58,871 nucleotides of DNA from JABSOG01 sp041583135 (GCA_041583135.1 JBFHGJ010000027.1:1-58871), one strand, 5' to 3'. Positions 15,649 to 25,725 are shown, counted from the first letter of the stretch. Notes: generated by a model not told the origin, from the sequence alone. Made by a program: numbers and translations.

Positions 15649-18600
15649 ATTGCGGGTATTGCCGTTATCGACATCGCGTTTTGGCCATTGGCTTTGTGCC
15701 AAAGCGCCGCCATTGGCTTTAAATGCCAACAGGTTACCTTGCGCATCTACGGTATAAAGGGTGCCGTCTTGAGCGATGGCAACGGTATTTGAGAGGCGGT
15801 TTTTGCTTTGTACTTGCCACAATATCTGTTTGTTATTGATATCGAGGGCCAACAACTGACCATATGGCGCGCTGGCAAACTTTTCGCCTCCGGCCAGATA
15901 CACAATACCGTTTGCGCTGAGGCTGGCGCTGTAGAGTGCGATGTCGTTGTTGTCTAAAAGCGGATCGCTTTCATTGCCATATTGATATACCTTGCCCGGC
16001 CACTCCAAAACGATCGCGTTACCTTCAGGGCTGAGAATTGGCGCATCATACGCCCACGAACCCCATTCGCTGTTGTGCGTGATCAACTCGCCGTTATTGC
16101 CGTTGATGGCTCTATAGGTGCCTTGGCTAAGATAGTCGGAGTCAAAATCATGGATCACATTGTCGCTATCGATGACAAACGAATGGATACTGTGATCGCT
16201 CTGCCATTGAATAGCGCCACTGGCGCTGTCAAAGGCAGTGGCTACGGTTGAAGTGGCCAACAACTTGCCATCGCTAAGTATGGTGAGCTTGCTATAGTAT
16301 TGACCAAGGTTGTTCTGCCAGCGTTTTTGCCCTGTGCGGCTTAAGGAGATAAGCCCGCCGTACAAAGGCAAGTAAAGGTTCTGCTGGTTGTCTACTGCGC
16401 CGCCATAGGATTGATTGACGAGCGCTTTATAGCGCCACAACAAGTCACCTTGGCTATTAAAGCTATAGATATATCCGTCGCTTGAGGGGGCAAAAACCTG
16501 CCCTTGTGCACTAACCATTGGTTTTAGCACTGAGCCGCCGACATCTGCTTGCCAGCGTAGTGCACCACTGCTATCCAACGAATAGAAATATCCATCTGCG
16601 CCGCTAAAGTACAGGTTGTCTTGGCTGTCTAAGGCCAATGTCGCATTTTGGCCAAGCGTGGTTGTCGAGAGCCAACTGAAGGTGCCCTCAGGTTGTTGTT
16701 GACAACTTTGTGGTGCGACCAAGGTTGACTCGCTCATTTGCTTGGTTAAAAACTCAAGTTGCTGACAATAGACCTGGTCGTTCACCGATAGGTCTATCTT
16801 GCTGGCGCTGAGGTAGAACAGCGGGCCAATATCTTTCATCAAATTTGCGCTCAAGTTCAATGATTTCAGGGTTATCTCGTTAAACATCAACGGACTGATA
16901 TCATTGATTTGGTTGTTGGATAAATCGATGCTGGAGAGGTAGCGTAGCGACTTTAACTTACCGATATCGCTGATTTGGTTGCCAGCGAAGTTTAGCGCAG
17001 TCAATGAGTAAAAAGAATCTAGCCCGTCAATGTTGGTGATGGACTGATTCTGACAGCTTAAGCTGACAAATTCGTCAAGGTAATACCAGTCGTTTTCGGC
17101 GGCATTGTCTCTGATACAGTTCGCTAACCCGTGATCTTTTATCATGTATAGGTTATCGATGCTGTCTTGCACAGCGCGCCAGCAGCTGCTTTCAGTCATG
17201 ATCTGAGCATTGTTGTGCAGGGCTTTGAGCATGTTGGCGTCACGGCAATAGACTTGTGTATTTTGGCTTAAGTCCAACCACTCGATGTGTTTAAGATAAA
17301 ACAGGGGCGAAACGGCCGTTAGCGCATTGTTTGTCAAATTTAGCCTAACAAGGCTAGCGCCTTGTTGTAGGCCAGAAATATTCGACAGCTTGTTGTTGCT
17401 AAGGTCTAGGCTGGTAAGCGCACTTAACTTGGCGACATCAAAATGCTGGAGCGATTCAATACGGTTGTTGCTAAGGTCTAAGGTCGTGAGTTTGCTCATT
17501 GAGTTGAAGCTAAGGGCATCAATGTTGGCGATGTCATTGCCGATAAGGGAAATCGACTCCAGTTCGGTCAAATATTGAATGCCGAATAGCTGCTTAATAT
17601 AGAGGTTATCGCACGCAATTGACGTCACATCCTGCGGATACACCCATTGATTGGTCTCGGCAAGTGATAACACGCAGCTGCGCAGGTAGGTATCTTCGAA
17701 AGGAATATCGACAATACGCAACCTTGGGATGATATCGACATTGATAGCGGCCTGTGAGCTGGCACCGTGACTATCGGTGACTGTTACGGTAAAGCTCAAG
17801 CGTTGATTTTGCGTCACATCTGGCGCGGTAAAGCTGGCTTCGGCCGTTTGGGCATTTTGTAAAGAGACCGAACTACCGGCGCTTTGTTGCCAGTTGTAGC
17901 TCAGCTTTGAATCTGCGTCGCTGGCAAAGGCTTTGAGTGATACCTGCTGCAATGCACCGACTTGCTGGTCGCCATTGGTGGCCAGTTGAGGCAGGCTGTT
18001 GCTTTTTGCCAAGGTGATGGCAACAACGTCGGAGCTGGTGTTGCCTTGGTCGTCTTTGGCGATAAAAGCAAAGTGTAGCTGGGTATCTTCAGTGACATAT
18101 GGGGCGACAAATTGGCTCTGCTCGGTATTGGCGGAAGTTAAGCTAACGGTTTGTCCTGTCAGCTGTTGCCAGGTGACACTGGTAATATTGCCTGTGCTAC
18201 TTTGCGCACTTGCGCTGAGCGAAACAGTTTGCCCACCGATGGCAGTTTGATCCGTTCCGGCATCGACACGAATGGTATCCGACTGAGCCAGTAGGGTGAC
18301 GCTAAAGCTTTGGCTGGTTTGCGCATTTTCGTTGTCGCTTGCGGTAATGGTAAATTGCAATGTGACACTGGCGCCTTCAAATGTCGGCGCGTCAAAGCGA
18401 ATATGCTCATCGTCGATAACCTTGAGCGTAACACTGGGTCCTTGGGTTTGCTGCCATTGCACGCTGGATATTTGGCCATCGCTATCGGTGATATCTGCGC
18501 TCAGTTCAACACTTTGTGCATTGATGATAAAGGTATCATTCACTGAGATCATTGGCGCTTGGTTTTGCGGCAAAACCGTGATCATCACCTCATCGCTAAT

Positions 18601-21069
18601 GGTCATGCCGAAGCTGCCTCGGACGCTCATTTGCAGGGTTAGAGCGGTTGGCTCTGTCACTGCTGGCGCTACGAACGAACGGATTGTCGTGCCGGTCATT
18701 TCCACCGCTGGGCCAGAGAGTTGCTGCCATTGGATAATTGGCCGCTCTAAGGATTGATAGACTTGTCCGCTGAGGTTAACGATATCGCCTTCATAGACGA
18801 ATTGATCTTCCCCTGCATCGATTTGTATGGTGGCCTTACCACAGCTGTGGGAGATACTTAGTGGGCGATCTTGTGCAAGGGTGTCTAGCTGCTGACAATC
18901 TCGTATGGGATTGTTGTAAATGGTGAGTTGTTTTAACTGACTTAACTCAAACAGTGGGGCAAGGTCGGCGATCTGGTTGTGTGGCGCATAAAAGTTGGTC
19001 AAATTGGTGAGTGCTTCAAGCCCTTCTATGTTGCTGAGTTGGTTGTGACTGGCGAATAATCGGGTGAGGGCGGTTAAGGGTTCAATGCCCTCTAAGGTGG
19101 TTAGATTGTTCTTGCTCAGCAACAGCGAATCGATTTGTCTTACTTGTTCAATGCCAGCTAATGTCGAGAGCTGATTTCCCTCTAGCGACAGCGTGGTTAA
19201 GCCACCAAAATCAGCCTCGGCAAGTGACGTTAGCTCTTTAATGTCATTGTTGCTGAGGTTGAGGTGTTGTAGATGACTAAAGTCGATTGCATTACCCCTT
19301 GCTTGTGCTTTTTGCTCACTTTGGGCTGGAATGATGGTGTCAATCTGGTTGTCTGATAGGTTCAAACTGGTGAGTTTCTTCAACGCTTGCAGTGGGGTGA
19401 AATCGCTGATTAGATTGTTTGACAGCGCAAGGTGGGTGATAGCGCTCTTATCGGCCAAAGCACTGATATCGCTGATTTGGTTTGATTTTAACTCGACCCA
19501 ATTGAGCGCTGTCATATCGGCAAGAACCCCGATGTCCTCAATTTGGTTGTTGGCGGCGTTTAGGGTCAATAGCCCTTTGGCATTGGCCAATGGTGCTAGG
19601 GTTTGCAACTGGCTGTTCTCAGCATAAAAATATTGCAACTTGCTCAATCCTGATACTGGGCTTAGGTCGGTGATCTCGGTGTCGCTGATGACCAATTGCT
19701 CAAGCTCAGACAACGATGAAATAGGGGTTAGGTCAGTGACTTTACTGCGCCTGATGCTTAAATAAGTCAAATGCTCAAAACCACTAAGGACGCTGATGTC
19801 GCTAAGCTGACCTGAGGACAGCGTTAGCTTTTTAAGTTGAGTTAAGCCACTGATGGCGGAAAGGTCGGAAAACGCGTGCCAAAAGCCAAAGTGCAGTTCA
19901 TTCAATTCACTAAAGTATTCAAGACCGCTAAGGTCTGCAATGCCTAAGTTTGGCGGCTCTATATCTGAGTCGGGTTCACGACCACAAGTCAGCGAGGTTA
20001 GCTCATGGGCGTAGTTGATGTCGCTATATCTAATGGCGCTTTCAATACATTGCGCAAGGCGGGTATCTGGCATACTTGCCGTCACCGAGGCGATGGTATG
20101 TGCCGCTTTGGCGGTGATAGCCACTTCATCAGTGGCACTGGCCCCTTCGTTGTCGGTGACGGTCAATTCAAAGCGGTAAATCTGTTCAGGGTGGTTTACC
20201 GGGGCGCTGAAGCTTGGCGCTGCGGTGTCTTGTCCGGTTAACGTGACCGATTCACCAGAGAGCTGTTGCCACTGATAACTGGCAATTTGGCCATCTACAT
20301 CGTGACTTTGCTCGCCGCTGAGTGTGATCTCACTGCCTGCGTAGACAATTTGGTCTTCCCCTGCATTGGCAAGCGGTGCGTTATTGACCGGCACAACGCG
20401 AATATCAACCGTATCGGATGCACTGGCCCCTTCGTTGTCGGATACGGTGATTTTGAAGGTCAGCAGCTGCTGTGTAGTTACCGTTGGCGCGACAAAGCTG
20501 GTGCTGGCTTGTGTGGTAGAGGCCAGCTCAACACTATCACCAGATAGCTGTTGCCATAAATAGCTGACGATTTGGCCGTCGCTATCTTGCGCTATTGGGT
20601 TTAACACAACCGTCGTTTGCTCGTTTACCTGCTGGTCGTCGCCACTGTTGACCGTGGGTGATAAGTTGACTGGTAGAACATTGATCTCGATGGTATCGGA
20701 TGCGCTGGCCCCTTCGTTGTCGGTCACGGTGAGTTTGAAGGTCAGCAGCTGTTGTGTAGTTACCGTTGGCGCAACAAAGCTGGTGCTGGCTTGTGTGGTA
20801 GAGGCCAACTCAACACTATCGCCAGATAGCTGTTGCCATAAATAGCTGACGATTTGGCCGTCGCTATCTTGGGCAGTCGCTGATAATTGTACGGTTGTCT
20901 GTTCATTGACTTGCTGAGACGTGCCGGCATCGACTGTTGGTGGCAAGTTGACTTCAGGTTGTGGTGTCGGTGTTGAGGTGTCTGGAGGAGGCGTACCAGA
21001 ACCCCCACCACAGGCACTAAGTAATACACTCAGCAACGTTGCTTGAACTAGAGGCTTAAATTTGCTCAT
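15640..21069 (-). CDS. giant PKD-like / leucine-rich repeat / beta-propeller surface lipoprotein
   Basis: About 1809 residues. The signal ends in LLSVLLSACGGGSG, a clear lipobox, followed by a Pro/Thr linker. Three PKD/K319L-like Ig repeats (VDAGTSQQVNEQTTV, YLWQQLSGDSVEL, TVTDNEGASASD) fill about 45-310. An internalin-style leucine-rich block (LSGLEYFSELNEL, LNLSDNQID) fills about 330-720. More Ig-like repeats follow at about 750-1110, two short leucine-rich blocks at about 1140-1400, and a PQQ-like beta-propeller (DNLYFSGADGYFYSLDSSG) from about 1440 to the end. Such parts are typical of adhesion or polymer-binding surface proteins. An ATG at 21117 would add 16 residues but spoil the signal peptide. 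Substrate unknown; the collagenases on both sides suggest a role with them. Confidence 0.85.
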   Translation of the reverse strand: MSKFKPLVQATLLSVLLSACGGGSGTPPPDTSTPTPQPEVNLPPTVDAGTSQQVNEQTTVQLSATAQDSDGQIVSYLWQQLSGDSVELASTTQASTSFVAPTVTTQQLLTFKLTVTDNEGASASDTIEINVLPVNLSPTVNSGDDQQVNEQTTVVLNPIAQDSDGQIVSYLWQQLSGDSVELASTTQASTSFVAPTVTTQQLLTFKITVSDNEGASASDTVDIRVVPVNNAPLANAGEDQIVYAGSEITLSGEQSHDVDGQIASYQWQQLSGESVTLTGQDTAAPSFSAPVNHPEQIYRFELTVTDNEGASATDEVAITAKAAHTIASVTASMPDTRLAQCIESAIRYSDINYAHELTSLTCGREPDSDIEPPNLGIADLSGLEYFSELNELHFGFWHAFSDLSAISGLTQLKKLTLSSGQLSDISVLSGFEHLTYLSIRRSKVTDLTPISSLSELEQLVISDTEITDLSPVSGLSKLQYFYAENSQLQTLAPLANAKGLLTLNAANNQIEDIGVLADMTALNWVELKSNQISDISALADKSAITHLALSNNLISDFTPLQALKKLTSLNLSDNQIDTIIPAQSEQKAQARGNAIDFSHLQHLNLSNNDIKELTSLAEADFGGLTTLSLEGNQLSTLAGIEQVRQIDSLLLSKNNLTTLEGIEPLTALTRLFASHNQLSNIEGLEALTNLTNFYAPHNQIADLAPLFELSQLKQLTIYNNPIRDCQQLDTLAQDRPLSISHSCGKATIQIDAGEDQFVYEGDIVNLSGQVYQSLERPIIQWQQLSGPAVEMTGTTIRSFVAPAVTEPTALTLQMSVRGSFGMTISDEVMITVLPQNQAPMISVNDTFIINAQSVELSADITDSDGQISSVQWQQTQGPSVTLKVIDDEHIRFDAPTFEGASVTLQFTITASDNENAQTSQSFSVTLLAQSDTIRVDAGTDQTAIGGQTVSLSASAQSSTGNITSVTWQQLTGQTVSLTSANTEQSQFVAPYVTEDTQLHFAFIAKDDQGNTSSDVVAITLAKSNSLPQLATNGDQQVGALQQVSLKAFASDADSKLSYNWQQSAGSSVSLQNAQTAEASFTAPDVTQNQRLSFTVTVTDSHGASSQAAINVDIIPRLRIVDIPFEDTYLRSCVLSLAETNQWVYPQDVTSIACDNLYIKQLFGIQYLTELESISLIGNDIANIDALSFNSMSKLTTLDLSNNRIESLQHFDVAKLSALTSLDLSNNKLSNISGLQQGASLVRLNLTNNALTAVSPLFYLKHIEWLDLSQNTQVYCRDANMLKALHNNAQIMTESSCWRAVQDSIDNLYMIKDHGLANCIRDNAAENDWYYLDEFVSLSCQNQSITNIDGLDSFYSLTALNFAGNQISDIGKLKSLRYLSSIDLSNNQINDISPLMFNEITLKSLNLSANLMKDIGPLFYLSASKIDLSVNDQVYCQQLEFLTKQMSESTLVAPQSCQQQPEGTFSWLSTTTLGQNATLALDSQDNLYFSGADGYFYSLDSSGALRWQADVGGSVLKPMVSAQGQVFAPSSDGYIYSFNSQGDLLWRYKALVNQSYGGAVDNQQNLYLPLYGGLISLSRTGQKRWQNNLGQYYSKLTILSDGKLLATSTVATAFDSASGAIQWQSDHSIHSFVIDSDNVIHDFDSDYLSQGTYRAINGNNGELITHNSEWGSWAYDAPILSPEGNAIVLEWPGKVYQYGNESDPLLDNNDIALYSASLSANGIVYLAGGEKFASAPYGQLLALDINNKQILWQVQSKNRLSNTVAIAQDGTLYTVDAQGNLLAFKANGGALAQSQWPKRDVDNGNTRNLQ
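20411..20872. repeat. 282-bp tandem repeat encoding adjacent Ig-like domains
   Basis: Two nearly identical stretches lie 282 bases (94 codons) apart, at 20411-20590 and 20693-20872, within the N-terminal Ig-like repeats of the giant lipoprotein. They encode the YLWQQLSGDSVELASTTQ segment. The near identity at DNA level, including synonymous positions, points to recent duplication or gene conversion and predicts repeat-number variation. Confidence 0.85.
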
Positions 21070-21313
21070 TGTGATGAGCTTTGTGTCACTCTGAAGATTA
21101 GATAGGTTTAGGGACATCGTTTAAACTCGCTTTCCGTAATTACGCTTTGGTGTAGCCAAGCTCTAAGGGTTGTGAGCCGCACCTGTGATACTGTCAGCTG
21201 CGCATTTTAGCGGATCGATGGCGCTTATTCTATGGTTTATTATTTATCATTGGCGGCGTTTGAAGCTATGATTATGGTGTTGGCTTCAAATCGTAATTGA
21301 GGAAAGAGGCAAA

Positions 21314-22573
21314 ATGCTGACAAGACTGGCTCGAACAATCGTGGTAACTGTACTATGTGGTGCCGCGCTAGGCGCTAACGCTGGCGTAGCTTTCGACTCT
21401 GATGGCGATGGCGTTAGCGATGCGACAGAAAATCGACATGGCCTAGATCCGCATAAACCCTATGATGTTTGGCGTGACAACGATGGCGATCACCTCCCTG
21501 ACATTCAAGAGTTTATACTGGGTTTAGATAATGACTCCAAGGACAATGATATTTACGCCAGTAAACGTCTACTTGTCATTGGCGCATTGGCCGATATCTA
21601 CTCTATCAGCGCTGAAGAACAGCAGGTCGAAGCGTTGATGGCGCAATTTCAATCACCACTGGAGTTATATCTGCACTTGTTGGATGAACAACATCTTCAG
21701 GTGATGGGGTTTGTCGGCAGGGTGTATCAAGGTATCTTAGTGCGTCAACCCGACATTGACGGTGCCCGTTATTATTACCATATGTTGATGCAGGGCATGA
21801 GTAAGTTGCAGATGGTACAACAGTTTCTTAGTTCAAAGGAGTTTGAGCGCAATAACACTCAGCTCAGTGATAGTGCCTTTATCAACCTTCTTTTTGTTAA
21901 CCTGATTGGACGTCGTGCCGAGCCTGATGATGTTGATTTCTTTTTGTCTGTTTTAAATACTCAAGGGGTGAGCCGTGCACAGATCATGTTGATGCTAATC
22001 GATTCGCCGGACTATATCGCCGCATTTGATTTGCCGAACCGCATCGATGTGCTTACCGTGCTGCTCAGTGCAAAAGTGCCGCAAAACCGTCAGACACAAC
22101 GTTACCGCCAATGGCTGCAAAAAGAGGGGAGCTACCGCAGTATTTTGGCCGATATTTTGTCCTCGGACGCTTTTTCATTCAATCGTAGTGGACGCAAAGC
22201 CAGTATCGACAGCGATCACGATGGCAAAAGCGACGGCCATGAGTTTATTGATGGCACCATGCCCTTTCGCAAAGACAATGACGTATTGGGTAATGACAAG
22301 GCATTTGTCAGTCAAGTTTTAAGAGATGTGCATCGCGCTGGAGTGTCTTTTGCTGAGATCCAGTATCATCTGGGTAAACTCAATGTGTTGCAAAGCCGCG
22401 CCAAATGGCTGCAAGTCGTCGCCGGTGCCTATGGGTTTGAAGATATGGCGGCGTTGCTGGCGATTTTGGATCCACAAGGGCTGGCATCATTTCATCAACG
22501 CGACTTTGCCAACGAACAGCAAGTGGCCGAGTTTATCTTAAGTTCGCCGACATTTGCCCAACGCTTTTATTGA
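21314..22573 (+). CDS. secreted DUF4214 protein with calcium-binding-type repeats
   Basis: A 419-residue exported protein with a signal peptide ending GANA. Right after it come Asp-rich loops of the thrombospondin-type-3/EF-like kind (DSDGDGVSDATENRHGLDP, DNDGDHLPDIQEF), with a third at about residue 298 (DSDHDGKSDGHEF). Between them lies a helical DUF4214 module (FVGRVYQGILVRQPDIDGARYYYHML), a phycobilisome-linker-like helical repeat found in secreted and S-layer-type proteins. A GAGG site precedes the ATG. It is divergent from the giant lipoprotein gene and may share its regulation. The function is unknown; calcium-dependent surface assembly is an inference. Confidence 0.8.
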   Translation: MLTRLARTIVVTVLCGAALGANAGVAFDSDGDGVSDATENRHGLDPHKPYDVWRDNDGDHLPDIQEFILGLDNDSKDNDIYASKRLLVIGALADIYSISAEEQQVEALMAQFQSPLELYLHLLDEQHLQVMGFVGRVYQGILVRQPDIDGARYYYHMLMQGMSKLQMVQQFLSSKEFERNNTQLSDSAFINLLFVNLIGRRAEPDDVDFFLSVLNTQGVSRAQIMLMLIDSPDYIAAFDLPNRIDVLTVLLSAKVPQNRQTQRYRQWLQKEGSYRSILADILSSDAFSFNRSGRKASIDSDHDGKSDGHEFIDGTMPFRKDNDVLGNDKAFVSQVLRDVHRAGVSFAEIQYHLGKLNVLQSRAKWLQVVAGAYGFEDMAALLAILDPQGLASFHQRDFANEQQVAEFILSSPTFAQRFY

Positions 22574-22613
22574 CTGGTAAAAGATCAATTCGTTGCTGCG
22601 CTGGAAAGGACGT

Positions 22614-22640
22614 AAAAAACGCGCCAAACGACGCGTTTTA
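22614..22640. terminator. bidirectional intrinsic terminator
   Basis: AAAACGCG at 22616-22623 pairs with CGCGTTTT at 22632-22639 (8-base loop). A-rich sequence on the left and T-rich on the right suit termination on both strands. It lies between the convergent DUF4214 and M9 collagenase genes. Confidence 0.8.
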
Positions 22641-22696
22641 TCTATAAGGAACATAAAGTGCAGGAGCATACCTTCCTTGGTGTGCTTAATAAATTG

Positions 22697-25522
22697 TTAA
22701 CGGCAGCCTGCGGTATCAAAGTCAACCACAATTGAAGCGCCAGAGCCGCCACCTGTGATCTTGAAGTAACCCCAGTAATCCATTGCGCTGCTTAAGTTGT
22801 TGATGTAAATACACTCGCTGGTGCCACTGTTGTGTGAGCTGCCGTCATTATCAGAAGCACTTGGCCAGCCGCCGGTTTTATAATCGACATTCACATCACC
22901 TGAGCCGTTACCGATGGTGATGGCCATGCTGGTGTGGCTGTTGACATCGGCAATGCTTAGCCAAATCGGGTCGGCGCTGCCGAGGCAGGTTACAACACCT
23001 GCATCCAATGAGCCGCCAGTGATTGGGCTTGAGCTGGCGCAGGCATCAGGCACGTTGCTGCCGCTACCTGTGTAGCTGCCGGTAAGGCTAACACCACTAT
23101 AGGTATTGTAAGCACGTAACATGACGTGGTAGGTGCCTGCTTGAACATCGGCGTCATTGATGTTGCAGGTTTCTTCGTTACCGTTTAACCATGGGCGACA
23201 GTCGTAGCTGCTGGTGGTTGGTGCTGAGCCTTGTTTGACATACAGGTCGGCATCGCCGGTGCCGCCGGTGATCACAAAGCTTAGGTCGGTCGCGCCAGCC
23301 GGTACGTTCAAGGTGTAGAAGTTCTCGGCGCCTTGTGCGCCGGCTACGCTGACGGCAACGCCGTTGCTCAGAGCCGTGGAGGTCGGTCCATCGCTGACCG
23401 TGACGCTAGCCGTTGCGCTGTCGGTTGCATTGTCGTTGTCGGTGACCGTTAAGGTAACGGTGTAGGTGCCTGCAACGCTGTAGCTGTGAGTTGGGTTGGC
23501 CGAGCTGCTGGAGCTGCCGTCGCCAAAATTCCAGCTGTAGCTGGCGATGGTTCCGTCAGTGTCGCTTGAGCCTGCGCTTGAGAAGGCAATCGATGCTCCT
23601 GTCGCACCACTGTATGGGCCATTGGCATTGGCCGTTGGGGCGACATTGTTGCCGCTTTGGTTGGCAAGGTCGATGGTCCACTGGGTAAAGTCACTGGCGT
23701 AATTGGTCGCCCACTGGTCGATGCGCGATTTATAGTTGCTCCAGTTACCTGCACGGGTGTCGGCCAACATGAGGTTGACTTCGCTGTTGTGCCTTTCGAA
23801 CATATAACGCACCGCGAGATAACCCCAGCGGTAGATACGGTCTTGGTCGAAACCGTCATAGGTGGTGGCAAATACGGTGGCCAAATCGTAGGTCGAACCA
23901 TCGTTGATGGTGTCGATGGCGGCTTGGTTGTCATCTTGATTGGCGACGTATTCCGCAACCCCTTCGGTCCACCATACGATGGTTTCGGTCGGGGCATTGA
24001 AGCCGCCGTACAGATCAAAACGACCATCGAGATAGTGCACATATTCGTGCTCTAGGTTCCAGACGTAATGATCAGGGTTGGCGTATGAGGCTTCATAGGC
24101 AACAAAGTTAGGTATATTGCCAGAAGCTGACGGGTCGCCTTCTAAGTACATACCGCCATTATTGGTGTTGATATCAAAAATAGGACCGGCATATTTTTGA
24201 TAGTCGTCGCTTGAATCGAAGATATTGACCTGCAACTGAGTGTTATTGTCGTCAGGTACTGGGGCGTTGTTGGTTTGCAGTTTGCCGTGGAAGTAACTTT
24301 CTTCATATTCCATTTTGCTACAGGCGGCCGCTTGCTGCACTGCGGTCATGTTTTGCGAGCGAATTTTAATCGTTGGGCTACACACATGAACTTGTGAGAG
24401 CACGTTGGTTTCCAATTCGGTCTTGAAGTTACAGATGTTGTAATCGTTGCAATTGCCGTGGTAGCTGGCGGTATCGGCTGCGCCGATGTAAACCGCATCG
24501 CCATAACCATAAACCTGATAGGTTGAAAAAATGGTGTTGAGGGCCGCATCGACTGCGGTTTGAATTGAGCCGCCGTAGGCTTTTAAGCGACCGAGTTCGC
24601 GACCGGCGTTGGCTATCATAAACTCAGATTCGCTACCAAGCATCCAGCTATCAAGGGCGAAGTTACGTAAGATGCTCACCAATTCCGCGTCGTTGGCAAC
24701 CAAAGTTGGGTAGTTGGCATTCCACTGTCCACGGAACAACAAGGTGAAGAAGTTGTTGACGGCATTGCGCATATACCATTTGTCGGCGTAGGTTTGATCC
24801 CAGCGAGAGAGCCATTGTTTGGCAATCGGCAGGTAGATGTCTTGACCTTCAACACTGTCCATGGTGATCACCACCTCAGAGAGGGTTTTACCATGGGCAT
24901 CATTGTTGTCGTAGAAATGGCTGTTGGCGACAAACGCGTCTATAGCGGCTTTGACTGCGTTGTAGGCAGAGCTGTCAAAGGTGACGGCATCATTATAAAA
25001 CTCAACATACAGACCGGCACGCAACCACAAAAACAGCGCTTGCAACTCATCGTCGCCACCGCCTTGGTAGTTTTGCGATTGAGATTGTGCTGCATTGGCA
25101 ACAGCCACCATTTTACTTGAATTGTACACCGCTTGTTGGGTGCTTGAGGTGGCACTGAACAGCTCGTTGACACAGCTGGTGCCCTGGGTCTTTATCTCGT
25201 TGATGAGCGTTGTGGTGTTGTTGGTGGTAAAGGCGTTTAAGTCACAACCGGCGAGCGCTTGGGTTTGTGCGTTGGCTAGAGGGTTGAGCGTTTTAGCGTT
25301 AGTTGGTTTGATTTTGCTTTGCGCCTGAGGCACGTTTTTTTGCTCAGGAGTTGCGCGTTTGTGATCTTCTACGCCGTGGTGCCGATGCTGTTCAGTTAAG
25401 CGTTGCAACTGAAGATTGTTGGTCACTAGGGCATTGGTTTCGTTACTTTGCAAAGAGGCTGCTTGAGCACCTGAGATCAGGGCTACTGCCGATAGTGCGG
25501 TAAATATTTTGTTATATCTCAT
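22697..25522 (-). CDS. secreted M9 collagenase with PKD and PPC domains
   Basis: A 941-residue exported protease. The signal peptide ends ISGAQA-AS. The N-terminal helical M9_N region is at about 90-350 and the M9 catalytic domain at about 370-620, with HEYVH at 492-496, WNLEHEYVHYLDGRF around it and WWTEGVAEYV supplying the third zinc ligand. A PKD domain follows at about 630-715 (SYSWNFGDGSSSSSANPTHSYSVAGTYTV), then a PPC domain at about 725-810 (DADLYVKQGSAPT) and a second PPC-like C-terminal domain. This matches Vibrio-type collagenases that digest triple-helical collagen, the PKD and PPC parts binding or loosening the fibre. It is paralogous to the lipoprotein collagenase at 13723. The palindrome-rich leader upstream may control it. 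Confidence 0.93.
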   Translation of the reverse strand: MRYNKIFTALSAVALISGAQAASLQSNETNALVTNNLQLQRLTEQHRHHGVEDHKRATPEQKNVPQAQSKIKPTNAKTLNPLANAQTQALAGCDLNAFTTNNTTTLINEIKTQGTSCVNELFSATSSTQQAVYNSSKMVAVANAAQSQSQNYQGGGDDELQALFLWLRAGLYVEFYNDAVTFDSSAYNAVKAAIDAFVANSHFYDNNDAHGKTLSEVVITMDSVEGQDIYLPIAKQWLSRWDQTYADKWYMRNAVNNFFTLLFRGQWNANYPTLVANDAELVSILRNFALDSWMLGSESEFMIANAGRELGRLKAYGGSIQTAVDAALNTIFSTYQVYGYGDAVYIGAADTASYHGNCNDYNICNFKTELETNVLSQVHVCSPTIKIRSQNMTAVQQAAACSKMEYEESYFHGKLQTNNAPVPDDNNTQLQVNIFDSSDDYQKYAGPIFDINTNNGGMYLEGDPSASGNIPNFVAYEASYANPDHYVWNLEHEYVHYLDGRFDLYGGFNAPTETIVWWTEGVAEYVANQDDNQAAIDTINDGSTYDLATVFATTYDGFDQDRIYRWGYLAVRYMFERHNSEVNLMLADTRAGNWSNYKSRIDQWATNYASDFTQWTIDLANQSGNNVAPTANANGPYSGATGASIAFSSAGSSDTDGTIASYSWNFGDGSSSSSANPTHSYSVAGTYTVTLTVTDNDNATDSATASVTVSDGPTSTALSNGVAVSVAGAQGAENFYTLNVPAGATDLSFVITGGTGDADLYVKQGSAPTTSSYDCRPWLNGNEETCNINDADVQAGTYHVMLRAYNTYSGVSLTGSYTGSGSNVPDACASSSPITGGSLDAGVVTCLGSADPIWLSIADVNSHTSMAITIGNGSGDVNVDYKTGGWPSASDNDGSSHNSGTSECIYINNLSSAMDYWGYFKITGGGSGASIVVDFDTAGCR

Positions 25523-25668
25523 TAGATTTGTACCTTGGATTTATTGTGTATGGTGGTACTGATTTATTCTGATATGCCTTCAATTCAGATCAGAATGAAC
25601 GATGTTTATTTGTTAAAAATAAACCCCAAAACAGTCGTCTTTGACTGACAATTCACTGTGTTGTTTTT

Positions 25669-25723
25669 ATTGTGCACAATGAATTGTTTATTAAGTTATC
25701 ACTTTGTTGATATTGTGCGCAAT
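25669..25723. promoter_or_regulatory. two ATTGTG(C/CG)CAAT palindromes upstream of the collagenase
   Basis: ATTGTGCACAAT at 25669-25680 is a perfect 12-bp palindrome. ATTGTGCGCAAT at 25712-25723 is the same site with one change. Their centres are 43 bases apart, about four helical turns, in the 529-base gap between the divergent collagenase and the small exported ORF. This resembles a paired operator for a dimeric regulator. The regulator is unknown. Confidence 0.5.
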
Positions 25724-25725
25724 AT

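Noticed and set aside
15640..21117. CRISPR-like periodicity in the giant lipoprotein gene
   Set aside because: The repeats are 94-codon protein domains in frame, not short direct repeats with unique spacers.
23449..24042. 197-codon minus-strand frame within the collagenase gene
   Set aside because: It is an alternative frame of the collagenase, with a Pro/Thr-rich low-complexity product.
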